Below are positions 1 through 10,005 of a DNA stretch of 64,000 nucleotides, in pieces. The notes under the pieces were generated by a model. That model did no database searches. It saw only the letters and a list, made by a program, of their open reading frames with translations, and was not told the DNA's origin. This DNA is from Niastella sp. OAS944 (GTDB lineage Bacteria > Bacteroidota > Bacteroidia > Chitinophagales > Chitinophagaceae), in NCBI GenBank assembly GCA_024809215.1, contig JANUBW010000002.1, forward strand, positions 434,001 through 498,000, in the 5' to 3' direction. Made by a program: the position numbers and the translations under genes. Numbering within the stretch: the first letter of the stretch is position 1; each line of letters opens with the position of its first letter.

Positions 1-86
1 CTCCCTGAAAGCCGCATTAAAAAGGTTCAATAAAAGATATTTAATGGTTCAATTTTGGGTATTTAAGCAAAATATTTATTGGAAAT

Positions 87-115
87 CAAGGCACAAGGTT
101 CAAGGCTCAAGGTTC
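87..115. repeat. Heptamer tandem repeat (CAAGGNN)x4
   Basis: CAAGG recurs at 87, 94, 101 and 108 with an exact 7-bp spacing (CAAGGCA, CAAGGTT, CAAGGCT, CAAGGTT). It lies 30 bp beyond the stop codon of the first HTCS gene. Apart from this the first 143 bases hold only AT-rich sequence with no gene that I can see. Confidence 0.8.
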
Positions 116-143
116 TATAATTTTTGAAGCTCAAAATCTATGG

Positions 144-3100
144 CTATACTTTATCTTTCGACTTTATGTATTCGGAAGGAGTAAGCTGATATTTTTCGCG
201 GAAACAGGTGCTGAAATATTTAGGGCTGCTGAAGCCCGACAAATATGCCACTTCGCCAATGTTGGTGCTTCCTGCATCGAGATACCGTTTGGCCCGCAGC
301 AACCGCATATCCCGCACAAATTCAACCGGCATGATACCGGTTAAGCTTTTGAATTTTTTATAAAAAGTGCTCCGACTCATTTTCATGTCTCCGGCAACCA
401 TTTCCAGGGTAAAGCCGGGATCGGTCATTTTTTCCTCCACTATGGCGATCACCTCTTTCAAAAAGTTTTCATCACCGGTGGTGAATAAAGGCGCCGTGAT
501 CAATTCAGGGGTCGTTTTTTTATTCACCAGCGTATCAAACAATTTCTTTCGCTGCTGCAGCAGGTTATCGATGGAAGCGAACAGAAACTCATTATTGAAT
601 GGCTTGGTAATATAATGATCGGCGCCATATCGCAATCCTTCTATCTGGCTTTCTATTGAATGCCTCGCCGATAAAAGAACTACCGGAATATGGCTGGTAT
701 TTATGTCGTTCTTTATTTTATCGAGCATTTGAATGCCATCCATCACCGGCATCATGATATCGCTCACGATCACATCGGGCATCAGCTGTATGGCCTTCCG
801 GCAACCTGCTGCACCATCCGGGGCCACCACTACCCGGTACCGCTCGCTGAGCTGTTTTTCGAGAAAGGCGCGCAGGTCGTCGTTATCCTCTACCAGCAAC
901 AGCAACGGCGCCTCTTCACTAACAGGTACGGGCACTGCATTGGCCTGCCCCCGGAGCAATGGTTGTACCGGTGGTGCCTGATATTGCGGGGATGCCTGCT
1001 CTCCATCGATCAATGTAATTTCTTCCTGTTTATAATGGTCGTTGCCCAACTTCAGTTTTACTGTAACTGAAAGGCCGCCCTCGGCATTATTTGCGGCATA
1101 AATGCTTCCGCCATGTAAATGCGCCAGCTCACGACACAGTGCAAGGCCGATGCCAGATCCCTTTTGACCGCTGGCGGGCGGCTGATCGCCTTCATAAAAA
1201 AGCTCGAAAATCTGTTTAAGCTTTTCCTTGTCAACACCCGGGCCCTGGTCGCGAACCTCAATGGTAAAGCAGTTTTCATCAGCAAGCGACCTGACAATGA
1301 TCGTTATCTTTTTTCCTTCGGGTGTAAACTTTACAGCGTTCGCCAGCAGGTTAAAGATCACTACGTCCAGTTTTTCTGCATCGGCCCACGCAATGAGCTC
1401 CTGTTGTTCGGACATAATATCTAGTTGAATGCCCCTGTTTTCCAGTTCTACCCTAAAGTGTTCGCCAACGTTTGTTACAAAGCTTATTATTTCCAACCGC
1501 GAAATATGCAGCGTTGCTTTGTTACTCTCTATCTTTCGCAGATCGAGCAGTTGGTTGATAAAACGCATCATACGGCCGGCGTTCTTCTTTGCCACTTCAA
1601 CATAAGCAGCTCCGTCTGAAGACAAATTTTCTTTTTTGGCCAACTGTTCTATCGGGTTAACAATAAGTGTAAGCGGCGTTCTCAGCTCGTGCGAGACATT
1701 GGTAAAAAAATCCGCTTTAAGCACAGCCAGTTTTTGTTCTACCGCTATCTTGTTTCGCAGGCGCACCATGGCCAGGGCGTTACGCCGGATGAACACCAGT
1801 ATTAACCCAATGAGAATGGCATATAAAAGATATGCCCACCATGTTTTCCATAGGGGCGGCAAAATAGTGATGGCCAGGCGCCGGTAAGGCACGTTGGAAT
1901 ACAGATCCATGGCGCTGCTTTTCACTTCAAAAACATATTGCCCCGGAGGCAGGTTCGTATACGTGGCCCTTCCTTGAAGGCCATCGTCGTGCCACACGCT
2001 ATCAAAACCAAGTAAACGGTAAACAAGCGCCTGCCGGTTTCCTAAGCGGTTGTCGAGGATGGCGTAATCGATACTGATAATATTCTGATCATGCTGAAGC
2101 GTACAATCAGTCAAATAATTGATGTCTTCTTTCAATAGCGCATTCAACCCCGGCTGCACCTTTTCATTATTGATGCGCAAAGCCGTAAAGACGATATTGG
2201 CTGCTATCCGTTTATCATTATTATTATTTATCTGGTTTGGGTCAAAAGTTATATACCCCCTGTTACTTCCGTAAAAAAGCCGGCCATCGCTGGAACGGCA
2301 CACAGCCGCTTCGGAAAAACTAACCCGGGCCAACCCATAATAAGAATCGTAATTCCGGAAGCTTTCATTGTGGGGGTTGAACCTGGAAAGCCCGTTTTCA
2401 GTAGCTATCCATAAATTACCAGCGCGGTCTTCGGTACAACCCAGCACATAATTGTTGGGCATACCGTCTTTCGTTGTATAATTTTTGAACCTCAATGACC
2501 GAAACGGCTGATTGCCGACAGCTCTGCAAAATCCACCTCCTGAAGTGGAAAGCCACATGTGGTTCTTTGAATCGCGGTAAATAAATTGAATATCGTTATT
2601 ACCGAGGCTTTGCCCGTCGCCAGGAATTTTGCGGTATGGTGTGTACCCGTATACCGGTGAATTACGGTCGTCGGCATTCAGTAACAATAATCCATTCGTT
2701 GTGCCAATCCAGATATTACCGGTGGAATCCAGCGCCAGATGCCTGATCTTGTTAAAAGTTTCCTGGGGATAATTTCTAAAGGCATCACCACTCTGCACAA
2801 ATTGTATGGAATCGGCAACGCCCTGCATCTGAAAGAGGCCTTTGTCAAATGAACCGATCCAGATGCGTGCCCGCCTGTCTTCAAGCAATGCATAAATATC
2901 ATTGCAGGGTAAACCAGCGTTATTTGCATTTGCTTTGTTTGGAAAATAATGTATGAGATGATACTTCGTTTCCTCTTTATTAACCGGCGCCGCTTTATAT
3001 AAACCATTTCCTTTTGTACCGAGCCACATATTTCCACGGCTGTCCTGTAAAATGGCATACACCTGCCCTGGCCCCTCTGCCGGCTCGTTGTCAAAAACGC

Positions 3101-4559
3101 CGGTGAGCCTTTTACCATGTTGATACAGATAAACCTTACCGTTTTTCGCGCCTAGCCAGAGCCTGTTCTTATTATCATAATACATTCCCCTGATCTCGTT
3201 ATCGAATTTTGAGACCGGATGCCCCACCAACAGCTGTTGTTCAAAAACATTGCTTTGCAATAAAACCCTGATGAGCTGCCTTTCATTGGTAGTAAGCCAA
3301 AACAAACCGGTACTGTCGTAAAATACCCGGTAACAGGTAGCCGGAAGGCTAGCGCTGCCTGCATCGGGCGTTTGTAGAATATAATTTAACGACCGGGTAG
3401 CATCGTTATAATAACCAAAACCGCCGCCCTTCATATAAACCCACGTTACTCCATTATTATCTTCGAAAACGCTGAAAGGATTTCTTGGCACGTTTAACCG
3501 GTCGATGTTCTCATGGAAATAATAATTGAACGACATGGCAGCAGGATCGAAACGAAGAACGCCTTCTTTTTCCGGCGCTATCCATAAAATGCCTTTTTTG
3601 TCTTCATATAAATTTGTAAGCGGCTCATTACGGCGATAGCTGACCGTTTTATTTTTTCCATCTTTTAAGGGACAGCTGATCAACTCCCCGGCATTGGTGA
3701 TTGTATATATGCAATCGCTTTTTTTCGATCGCAATAATGCATTTAAACGGCTGGCGGCAACCTTGCGAACAGAAAAGGATCTTGTTTTTTTCTCATAAAT
3801 AAAGAGATGGCCGTCGGCAGTGCCAAAATACAGGCAACCGGCATCTTCATCAAATGCAGTAAAGTCATTTCTGCCAGCCATTTCCAATGAAGCTATTTTG
3901 CTGTTTGTATAAATACCCGGTCCTGATGGCGCCAAACAGGCTAATCCTTCCGGCGTTCCTATCCAGATCAGCCGTTCGTGGTCTTCATGAAAAAAATTGA
4001 TGGCGTTTGCGGGCAATTGATATTCGTGAGCAGATGCTTTATTATACCGGACAACGCCCTTAGTCGACAGATCGTTTTGAGAAACACAAAAAAGGCCTTC
4101 ATTTACCGACTGCAGCCATACCCAACCGTTACCCGCAGATAAGATCCTGCTAAAATTTATTTTTTGTTTGTCCTCCGGATCAATGAGCGGTGATAACGGC
4201 GCGAACTGGCCGCTCTTCTTATCAAAGCGGTAGATCTGCCTGTCGTAAGCCTGAATCCACAGGTGATCCGACTGATCTTCTACGATCTGGTCAACCCGCC
4301 CATTACCCAACCGGGAGTGGTCGCCAGGTAAAGATTTAAAAGAAAGGAACGAATGACCATCGAAGCGATTGATGCCATCCCAGGTACCAAACCACATAAA
4401 GCCTTCACGGTCTTTGAGCATGCAGGTCACTGCCTGGTGCGAAAGTCCCTGTTCGGTGGAATAATACTCTACTTTGCATTTTGGCTGTGCAGCAGCTTTC
4501 AGCATGCACAAAATAAGTATCGCAAACAAACCCGCACCATGTTTACAAGTAATCGCCAT
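144..4559 (-). CDS. Hybrid two-component system sensor/regulator (HTCS), AraC-type output
   Basis: A 1471-aa single-chain glycan sensor. Order seen: signal peptide (about 1-24, ending KAAAQ); periplasmic two-component propeller repeats such as WFGTWDGINRFDG, LWIAPE, MWLGTKGNGLY and IWIGTTNGLLLL; a Y_Y_Y domain; one transmembrane segment near 905-930 (WWAYLLYAILIGLILVF); histidine kinase with H-box NVSHELRTPL (phospho-acceptor His957), an N-box (NLLANAVKFTPEG) and G-box (GSGIGLALCREL); receiver domain with VSDIMMPVMDG (phospho-acceptor Asp1267); and a C-terminal AraC helix-turn-helix ending PSEYIKSKDKV. In Bacteroidota such proteins bind an oligosaccharide in the periplasm and switch on a neighbouring PUL. 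It is divergent from a second HTCS. Its target could be the susC operon at 9-20 kb or genes left of the window; the sequence does not decide this. Confidence 0.96.
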   Translation of the reverse strand: MAITCKHGAGLFAILILCMLKAAAQPKCKVEYYSTEQGLSHQAVTCMLKDREGFMWFGTWDGINRFDGHSFLSFKSLPGDHSRLGNGRVDQIVEDQSDHLWIQAYDRQIYRFDKKSGQFAPLSPLIDPEDKQKINFSRILSAGNGWVWLQSVNEGLFCVSQNDLSTKGVVRYNKASAHEYQLPANAINFFHEDHERLIWIGTPEGLACLAPSGPGIYTNSKIASLEMAGRNDFTAFDEDAGCLYFGTADGHLFIYEKKTRSFSVRKVAASRLNALLRSKKSDCIYTITNAGELISCPLKDGKNKTVSYRRNEPLTNLYEDKKGILWIAPEKEGVLRFDPAAMSFNYYFHENIDRLNVPRNPFSVFEDNNGVTWVYMKGGGFGYYNDATRSLNYILQTPDAGSASLPATCYRVFYDSTGLFWLTTNERQLIRVLLQSNVFEQQLLVGHPVSKFDNEIRGMYYDNKNRLWLGAKNGKVYLYQHGKRLTGVFDNEPAEGPGQVYAILQDSRGNMWLGTKGNGLYKAAPVNKEETKYHLIHYFPNKANANNAGLPCNDIYALLEDRRARIWIGSFDKGLFQMQGVADSIQFVQSGDAFRNYPQETFNKIRHLALDSTGNIWIGTTNGLLLLNADDRNSPVYGYTPYRKIPGDGQSLGNNDIQFIYRDSKNHMWLSTSGGGFCRAVGNQPFRSLRFKNYTTKDGMPNNYVLGCTEDRAGNLWIATENGLSRFNPHNESFRNYDSYYGLARVSFSEAAVCRSSDGRLFYGSNRGYITFDPNQINNNNDKRIAANIVFTALRINNEKVQPGLNALLKEDINYLTDCTLQHDQNIISIDYAILDNRLGNRQALVYRLLGFDSVWHDDGLQGRATYTNLPPGQYVFEVKSSAMDLYSNVPYRRLAITILPPLWKTWWAYLLYAILIGLILVFIRRNALAMVRLRNKIAVEQKLAVLKADFFTNVSHELRTPLTLIVNPIEQLAKKENLSSDGAAYVEVAKKNAGRMMRFINQLLDLRKIESNKATLHISRLEIISFVTNVGEHFRVELENRGIQLDIMSEQQELIAWADAEKLDVVIFNLLANAVKFTPEGKKITIIVRSLADENCFTIEVRDQGPGVDKEKLKQIFELFYEGDQPPASGQKGSGIGLALCRELAHLHGGSIYAANNAEGGLSVTVKLKLGNDHYKQEEITLIDGEQASPQYQAPPVQPLLRGQANAVPVPVSEEAPLLLLVEDNDDLRAFLEKQLSERYRVVVAPDGAAGCRKAIQLMPDVIVSDIMMPVMDGIQMLDKIKNDINTSHIPVVLLSARHSIESQIEGLRYGADHYITKPFNNEFLFASIDNLLQQRKKLFDTLVNKKTTPELITAPLFTTGDENFLKEVIAIVEEKMTDPGFTLEMVAGDMKMSRSTFYKKFKSLTGIMPVEFVRDMRLLRAKRYLDAGSTNIGEVAYLSGFSSPKYFSTCFREKYQLTPSEYIKSKDKV

Positions 4560-4859
4560 CGATGGAACACTTTAACTTAAATAACATTTTTCCTGAAGGA
4601 TTGAAATAGCAGGCGGTTTACCTGGCTTAGAAACCAAACGCTTGCAATATAAAACATTTCTTACGACACAATAGGTCCGGACCAGACATTACAGACGTAA
4701 AACAAATGTTCAGGATACAATTACGTTTTTGCAGAAGAAGCGCGGGACGTATTTCAGGTAACATTGACAATTCTTTCCTATTCAAAAATATTTTTATAAC
4801 TTCCTGTTTTCATACGCCTGCAACTTTCATGTAACTCAATGCCAACGTGGAGAGAAACG
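4560..4859. promoter_or_regulatory. Shared divergent promoter region of the two HTCS genes
   Basis: This 300-bp AT-rich region separates two outward-facing HTCS starts, so it must carry both promoters. It contains a 10-bp perfect palindrome, GGTCCGGACC, at 4674-4683. I could not place a convincing Bacteroidota promoter (TTTG with TAnnTTTG) in it. The palindrome may be chance. Confidence 0.5.
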
Positions 4860-7800
4860 ATGTTCCGAAGTACTATTTTTATCTTTTTTATACTTCTTTT
4901 AATTGCCAGAACGCCTTGCGCTGCTTTTAGCGACCCGCCGGTAAAATACCTGGGAATTGATCAGGGACTATCCAATAATGGTGTCATCAGCATTTTTCAG
5001 GACCACAATGGATTTATGTGGTTTGGTACTTTTGACGGTCTCAACCGTTACGATGGTTACAGCTTTAAGGTTTTCCGCAACGTACTTAGTGACACTACTT
5101 CTCTTAAATCCAACTATATTAGGGTAATGGCCGAAGACCTCAACCACCATCTTTGGGTAGGCACCGCAAAAGGAGTGAATGTCTATAACCCGGTTAAAGC
5201 AAACTTTTATAATGCAAAATTCAGATCCAGTGACAATACATCCTTAAAACCATTAGAAAATTCTATCAGCGCCATTCAGCAGAATGATAAAGATGGATGC
5301 ATGTTGGTTGGCGCCCACAACAGCGGTTTATTGATATTTGAAAAAAATAGCGCGACGGGCGTGCAAATTCCTTTCCTTTCCTGGAAAGGGCATGAAGACG
5401 AATATGATGTAACAGCTATGACTTTGGATGCAAACCGGCAACTGGCGTGGGTATTTATTCAGGAGGCAGGGCTTTGCCTTTATAATATAAAAAGTAAAGA
5501 GCTGAAGTTAATTAATGGGTCCATTAAAAAGGCCGGTTGTTTAAAATTAGACAGTAACGGCAACTTATGGTTGGGAAACGAAAATGGACTTTTTAACTAC
5601 GACATCAGCACCAATGTTTTTTCAAACAATGTATTACCCTTCAGGGGCAGAGTAATGCATCTTTTTGAAGACAGGCAACATGTATTGTGGATCTCCTGCG
5701 ATGGTAATGGCGTGTGGTCAATGCGCGTTGGTGAAAACAGGCCTGCTGTTTATTTATCAGCTTCAGGCACTTCATTGATCAATGGCAATTCTATATACGC
5801 CATTTATGATGATCTTCAAGGCAATAAATGGGTAGCAACAAAGCACGGAGGAATCACGATGATTCAACTACGGCGCAATTTATTTAACCATATTACATAT
5901 GCTGGTACCGGACAAAAAAACAGTATTGAGGATTTTATTTTTTGTTTTGCTGAAGATAAGAAAGGTAATGTATGGATTGGCACCGATGGCGCAGGACTGA
6001 GGTACTGGGACCGTACGAATGATACATCCATAACTTACAGGCATGATGCCAGCAATTACGCTACTATCAGCAGTGATTTTATTACCAACGTTGTTTGTGA
6101 CTCGCAGGGCGATCTATGGGCCGTTAGCTGGCTTGGCGGTGTTAACCGGCTAAAAAAAGGTTCTAAAAACTTTGAACATTTTAGTTGTTATAATTCTTAC
6201 ACCGGCATTGTTGACAAAAACGCCTGGCTGGTTTTTGAAGATTCCCGCAAACAATTATGGGTTACTACTGCTAATGGCGGGGCGCTGTATGTATTCAATC
6301 GGAACACCAATCGTTTCGAAGTTTTTGATGAAAAATTAACCACTATTCTATGCATCGCGGAAGACAGGCAGGGCAATATTTTAGCGGGTTACCGAAACTC
6401 CTTATTGCAAATAGACCTGGTAAATAAAAAGCATCGGTTGTGGCCTGTAGGACATTCAGTGCGTAGTATTTGCGAAGACCGCAATAAAAACCTTTGGGTA
6501 GGAACCGATGGCGGCGGACTGTTGTTATTCGATTGTACAAAAGGGACCTACGAACAATATACCACCTCAAATGGTTTGCCGAGTAACACCATCCTTCGCA
6601 TGCTGGAAGATGATAAAAATAACCTGTGGCTGAGCACTTATAACGGCCTGTGTAAATTCAATACCATCCACCGCACTTTCCGGAACTATTCAAAATCCGA
6701 TGGTTTGCAAAGCACTCAGTTTGGCTTTAATGCGGCACTGGCTTTACGATCGGGTGAATTTGTATTTGGCGGAATTAAAGGATTTAACATTTTTTATCCG
6801 GATAGTATTTATGATAAAAAGGAACCTTTCAACATATACCTCACGGAACTGAAAATTAACAACAAGCCTGTTGAAGAAGATGATTCCTATGTAAGCAAAA
6901 GGGCTTCGGATCGGATTGAAACAATTGAGCTGCCATTTGACGAGGCAATTCTCTCGCTCGATTATGTGGCCCTGGATTACGTTGCTGCTGATAATATAAA
7001 ATATGCATATAAATTAGAAGGATGGGATAAAAACTGGATTTATTTAAACAACACCCGCACGGCCAATTATTCACGACTTCACGAGGGAACCTATTCTTTT
7101 AAAATTAAAGTAAGCAATGGCGCTGGCCCCTGGAGCGAAGCCGCCAGCCTCCTCACCGTAGTGGTGCTTCCACCCTGGTATAGGACCTGGTGGGCTTACT
7201 GTATGTATGCCGTTCTTGTTGTATCAGCAGCTTATTTGTATATAATCTATAATAAACGGCACGAACGGCTTAGGTACGAGATCAAACTGGCTAATTATGA
7301 AAAAGAAAAAGAAAAGGAGTTAACTGAAAAAAAGCTTTCCTTTTTTACCCATATTTCACATGAGTTCCGCGCACCTCTTACCCTTATAATCAATCCGATC
7401 AAAGACCTGATCCAAAAAATTGACACGCCCGATGAACAGCAGGAATTAAATATTGTGCATAGGAATGCACGCCGTTTGTTAAGCCTTATAGACCAATTGC
7501 TCCTTTTCCGAAAAGCAGATGCTGCAATCGATAACCTGAAATTTTCGCGGCACAATTTCTACCAGTTATGCAATGAGGTCTTTATCTGTTTTCTGCAACA
7601 GGCAAAAGCCAATAACCAGGAATACCTGTTTGAATTTGAGAACCAGGACCTGGAACTGTATGTTGACAGGGAAAAAATTGAAATAGCATTGTTTAACCTT
7701 ATATCGAATGCTATTAAATATACACCCGAGCATGGAAAGATCATCTTCCGTGTAACGGAAACCAATGAGGAAGTAAACATTGCTGTTATAGACAACGGCC

Positions 7801-8954
7801 ATGGCATTTCAGGGGAGGCAGCGTCCCGGTTGTTTGAGAAGTTTTACCAGTCCAGCTCCCCAAAAGCACCGGCTAAATCAGGCTTTGGAATTGGTTTGTA
7901 TGTCGTTGACCGTTTTGTGAGAGCTCATAATGGCGCAGTCACTTTCCATACAGAGGAAGGAAAAGGCACCACTTTCCTTGTAACTTTAAAGAAAGATAAA
8001 AAGCATTTAAAGGAACAGCTTATCGTAAATGAGCCACTGAAGGAGAAGACAGCCCTGTTAACGGAACTAACTGAAGATGTTCATGACGAAACAGTCGTTA
8101 GTGAATCAACGGCCAAAACTGAAGAACTGGTCACAGACCGCCAAACCATTTTGCTAGCAGACGACGACGATGCTATAAGGCGCTACCTGCAGCAGATCTT
8201 AAAGCACAAATACGAGTTACTGGAAGCGGAGAATGGAATGGAGGCGCTGAAAACAGCACAGGAAAAATTTCCCGACCTGGTGATCAGCGATATCAGAATG
8301 GACGGCTTAAACGGGATCGAACTTTGCCGGCAAATAAAACAGGATCAAAACCTGAATCATATCCCGGTAATACTGCTCACCGGAAGCAATGGGGATGATG
8401 TGGAACTGCAAAGCATCGAGGGCGGCGCCGATGCCTATATCACCAAGCCATTCGATAAAGATATTCTGCTTGCCAAAGTGGAGAATCTTTTTAATAGCCG
8501 CAGTGAGCTTCAAAAGTATTTCTTTAATGAGGTTACACTACAAAAAAACACCCTTAAGATCTCGCCTGAATACAAGGCATTCCTCGACAAATGCATTGCC
8601 ATCGTAGAACAACACCTGCATGATGACCAGTTTTCAATAAAGGTACTGGCGCAGGAAATTGGAATGAGCCATTCTTACCTGTACAAAAAAGTAAAGTTGA
8701 TGTCCGGACAATCCGTCGCAGGTTTTATCAGGTACATCCGGCTTAAAAAATCGGCAGAGCTGATGATAAAGACTAATTGTAACGTAAATGACGCTGCATT
8801 TCAGGTGGGCTTTAATGATGCCAAGTATTTCAGGCGGCAGTTCAATATATTATTTGGCATGAACCCATCTGAATATATAAAAAAATACCGCGATCCTTTT
8901 AATAAGGCTTATCAGATCTCAACGAAGGTGTTGAAGGAAAAGCCGAAAGATTAA
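4860..8954 (+). CDS. Hybrid two-component system sensor/regulator (HTCS), second copy
   Basis: A 1364-aa protein with the same architecture as its divergent neighbour: signal peptide (MFRSTIFIFFILLLIARTPC), periplasmic propeller (MWFGTFDGLNRYDG, VWIGTDGAGLRYWD, LWVGTDGGGLLLFD), Y_Y_Y domain, transmembrane helix (WWAYCMYAVLVVSAAYLYII), kinase with HISHEFRAPLTL (His834), N-box NLISNAIKYTPEH and FGIGLYVVDRF, receiver with VISDIRMDGLNG (Asp1144), and AraC helix-turn-helix ending NPSEYIKKYRD plus a lysine-rich tail. An in-frame ATG exists at 4839. I chose 4860 because it begins directly with the signal peptide and is preceded by GGAGAG. Kinase and propeller sequences are clearly diverged from the first HTCS, so the two probably sense different glycans or different sizes of the same glycan. 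Confidence 0.95.
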   Translation: MFRSTIFIFFILLLIARTPCAAFSDPPVKYLGIDQGLSNNGVISIFQDHNGFMWFGTFDGLNRYDGYSFKVFRNVLSDTTSLKSNYIRVMAEDLNHHLWVGTAKGVNVYNPVKANFYNAKFRSSDNTSLKPLENSISAIQQNDKDGCMLVGAHNSGLLIFEKNSATGVQIPFLSWKGHEDEYDVTAMTLDANRQLAWVFIQEAGLCLYNIKSKELKLINGSIKKAGCLKLDSNGNLWLGNENGLFNYDISTNVFSNNVLPFRGRVMHLFEDRQHVLWISCDGNGVWSMRVGENRPAVYLSASGTSLINGNSIYAIYDDLQGNKWVATKHGGITMIQLRRNLFNHITYAGTGQKNSIEDFIFCFAEDKKGNVWIGTDGAGLRYWDRTNDTSITYRHDASNYATISSDFITNVVCDSQGDLWAVSWLGGVNRLKKGSKNFEHFSCYNSYTGIVDKNAWLVFEDSRKQLWVTTANGGALYVFNRNTNRFEVFDEKLTTILCIAEDRQGNILAGYRNSLLQIDLVNKKHRLWPVGHSVRSICEDRNKNLWVGTDGGGLLLFDCTKGTYEQYTTSNGLPSNTILRMLEDDKNNLWLSTYNGLCKFNTIHRTFRNYSKSDGLQSTQFGFNAALALRSGEFVFGGIKGFNIFYPDSIYDKKEPFNIYLTELKINNKPVEEDDSYVSKRASDRIETIELPFDEAILSLDYVALDYVAADNIKYAYKLEGWDKNWIYLNNTRTANYSRLHEGTYSFKIKVSNGAGPWSEAASLLTVVVLPPWYRTWWAYCMYAVLVVSAAYLYIIYNKRHERLRYEIKLANYEKEKEKELTEKKLSFFTHISHEFRAPLTLIINPIKDLIQKIDTPDEQQELNIVHRNARRLLSLIDQLLLFRKADAAIDNLKFSRHNFYQLCNEVFICFLQQAKANNQEYLFEFENQDLELYVDREKIEIALFNLISNAIKYTPEHGKIIFRVTETNEEVNIAVIDNGHGISGEAASRLFEKFYQSSSPKAPAKSGFGIGLYVVDRFVRAHNGAVTFHTEEGKGTTFLVTLKKDKKHLKEQLIVNEPLKEKTALLTELTEDVHDETVVSESTAKTEELVTDRQTILLADDDDAIRRYLQQILKHKYELLEAENGMEALKTAQEKFPDLVISDIRMDGLNGIELCRQIKQDQNLNHIPVILLTGSNGDDVELQSIEGGADAYITKPFDKDILLAKVENLFNSRSELQKYFFNEVTLQKNTLKISPEYKAFLDKCIAIVEQHLHDDQFSIKVLAQEIGMSHSYLYKKVKLMSGQSVAGFIRYIRLKKSAELMIKTNCNVNDAAFQVGFNDAKYFRRQFNILFGMNPSEYIKKYRDPFNKAYQISTKVLKEKPKD

Positions 8955-8964
8955 GCAGCAGTTT

Positions 8965-8985
8965 GCCACACTTTTAAAGTATGGC
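8965..8985. terminator. Hairpin between convergent HTCS and lacI genes
   Basis: GCCACACTTT / AAAGTATGGC forms a 10-bp stem with one C-A mismatch on the plus strand, which is a G-U pair on the minus strand. It lies in the 3' overlap zone of two convergent genes and includes the lacI stop codon. It lacks a long U-tract, so it is a weak candidate bidirectional terminator. Confidence 0.4.
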
Positions 8986-10005
8986 ATACCTTAAGGAAGA
9001 TTCCCGGATCATCAGTTGTGACGTAAGAACAACGGTATAACTGGCCACACCTAAAGAACTGTTTAACTGAGATAACAGATTATTTGCAGCAACCCGGCCC
9101 ATTTCGCTGCCGGCGTAATTAACGGTACTCAACTGCGGTTCTACCAACCTGCTGATGGTATCGTTATTAAAACCTACAACAGCAATCTCCTGCGGAACTT
9201 TTATACCGGCCTCTTTAAGGGTTTTCATACATACTGCTGCACATAGGTCATTCGAAAAAAACAACCCATCGGGCTTTCTTTTCAATTCCAATATTTGCCT
9301 GGCCACCTCCCTCCCTGCTCTCTCACTAAGATCGGTAACGAGAACATGGCCTGGTTCGTCAGGTAGATTTTTATCCCGCAGCGCCTTTTTAAATCCGTTC
9401 AGCCTGTCGACATATACATTTTGAGCGAGGTTGCCGGTTATGTGCATGAGCCTGCGGCAACCTTGTTGTATAAGGTGTGCGGTGGCCTCATAACCAGCCT
9501 TTTCGTTATCGATGATAACCTTAATACCCGGCGCCTCCTTTCTTACCCGGTCAAAGAATACAATGGGTATCCCCCGTTTTACAAAAGGGTCATAATGGTC
9601 AAGATTAACCGTGTCGTTGGCAAGGGATACAATCAGCCCGTCAACCCGTTTATGAAATAAGTTATTTGCATTTGCCACTTCTGTTACAGAGGATTCGGAA
9701 GAATGTCCTATAACAATAATATATTCTGCGGCGGTCAACACTTCTTCTATACCACTAAGAACAGAAGCGATAAAATGGCTGTTAAGCTCATGAACGATAA
9801 TTCCTATAGTGTTCGTTTTTTGCATTCTAAGCCCGCTTGCAAAGTTGTTCTTTCTGTACCCCATCGCTTCTGCCAGTTCACACACTTTTCGCTTTGTTTT
9901 TTTATTTACAGTAGGATCATTGTTCAATGCTCTGCTAACAGTGGCAATAGAAAGGTTCAGCCGCTCTGCCAGATCGTATATGGTCAATTCTTTTTTACTG
10001 GTCAT
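8974..10005 (-). CDS. LacI-family transcriptional regulator
   Basis: A 343-aa repressor. The N-terminal helix-turn-helix (TIYDLAERLNLSIATVSRAL) followed by the hinge region is typical of the LacI/GalR family. A periplasmic-binding-protein-like sugar domain follows from about residue 62 (TIGIIVHELNSHFIASVLSG, FFSNDLCAAVCM, VVGFNNDTISRLVEPQLSTV). Its ATG overlaps the GH115 stop by 11 bp, so it is the last gene of the susC operon and translation is probably coupled. A TGTAACCGATTACA palindrome upstream of susC matches the usual LacI-family operator form. The likely loop is repression of its own operon until a sugar or sugar acid from the substrate relieves it; the effector is unknown. It adds a second, cytoplasmic sensor to the nearby periplasmic HTCS proteins. 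Confidence 0.95.
   Translation of the reverse strand: MTSKKELTIYDLAERLNLSIATVSRALNNDPTVNKKTKRKVCELAEAMGYRKNNFASGLRMQKTNTIGIIVHELNSHFIASVLSGIEEVLTAAEYIIVIGHSSESSVTEVANANNLFHKRVDGLIVSLANDTVNLDHYDPFVKRGIPIVFFDRVRKEAPGIKVIIDNEKAGYEATAHLIQQGCRRLMHITGNLAQNVYVDRLNGFKKALRDKNLPDEPGHVLVTDLSERAGREVARQILELKRKPDGLFFSNDLCAAVCMKTLKEAGIKVPQEIAVVGFNNDTISRLVEPQLSTVNYAGSEMGRVAANNLLSQLNSSLGVASYTVVLTSQLMIRESSLRYAIL

Noticed and set aside
4674-4683. GGTCCGGACC palindrome as an operator for the HTCS genes
   Set aside because: Only 10 bp, and no second copy was noticed near other PUL genes. I mention it only as a possible site.
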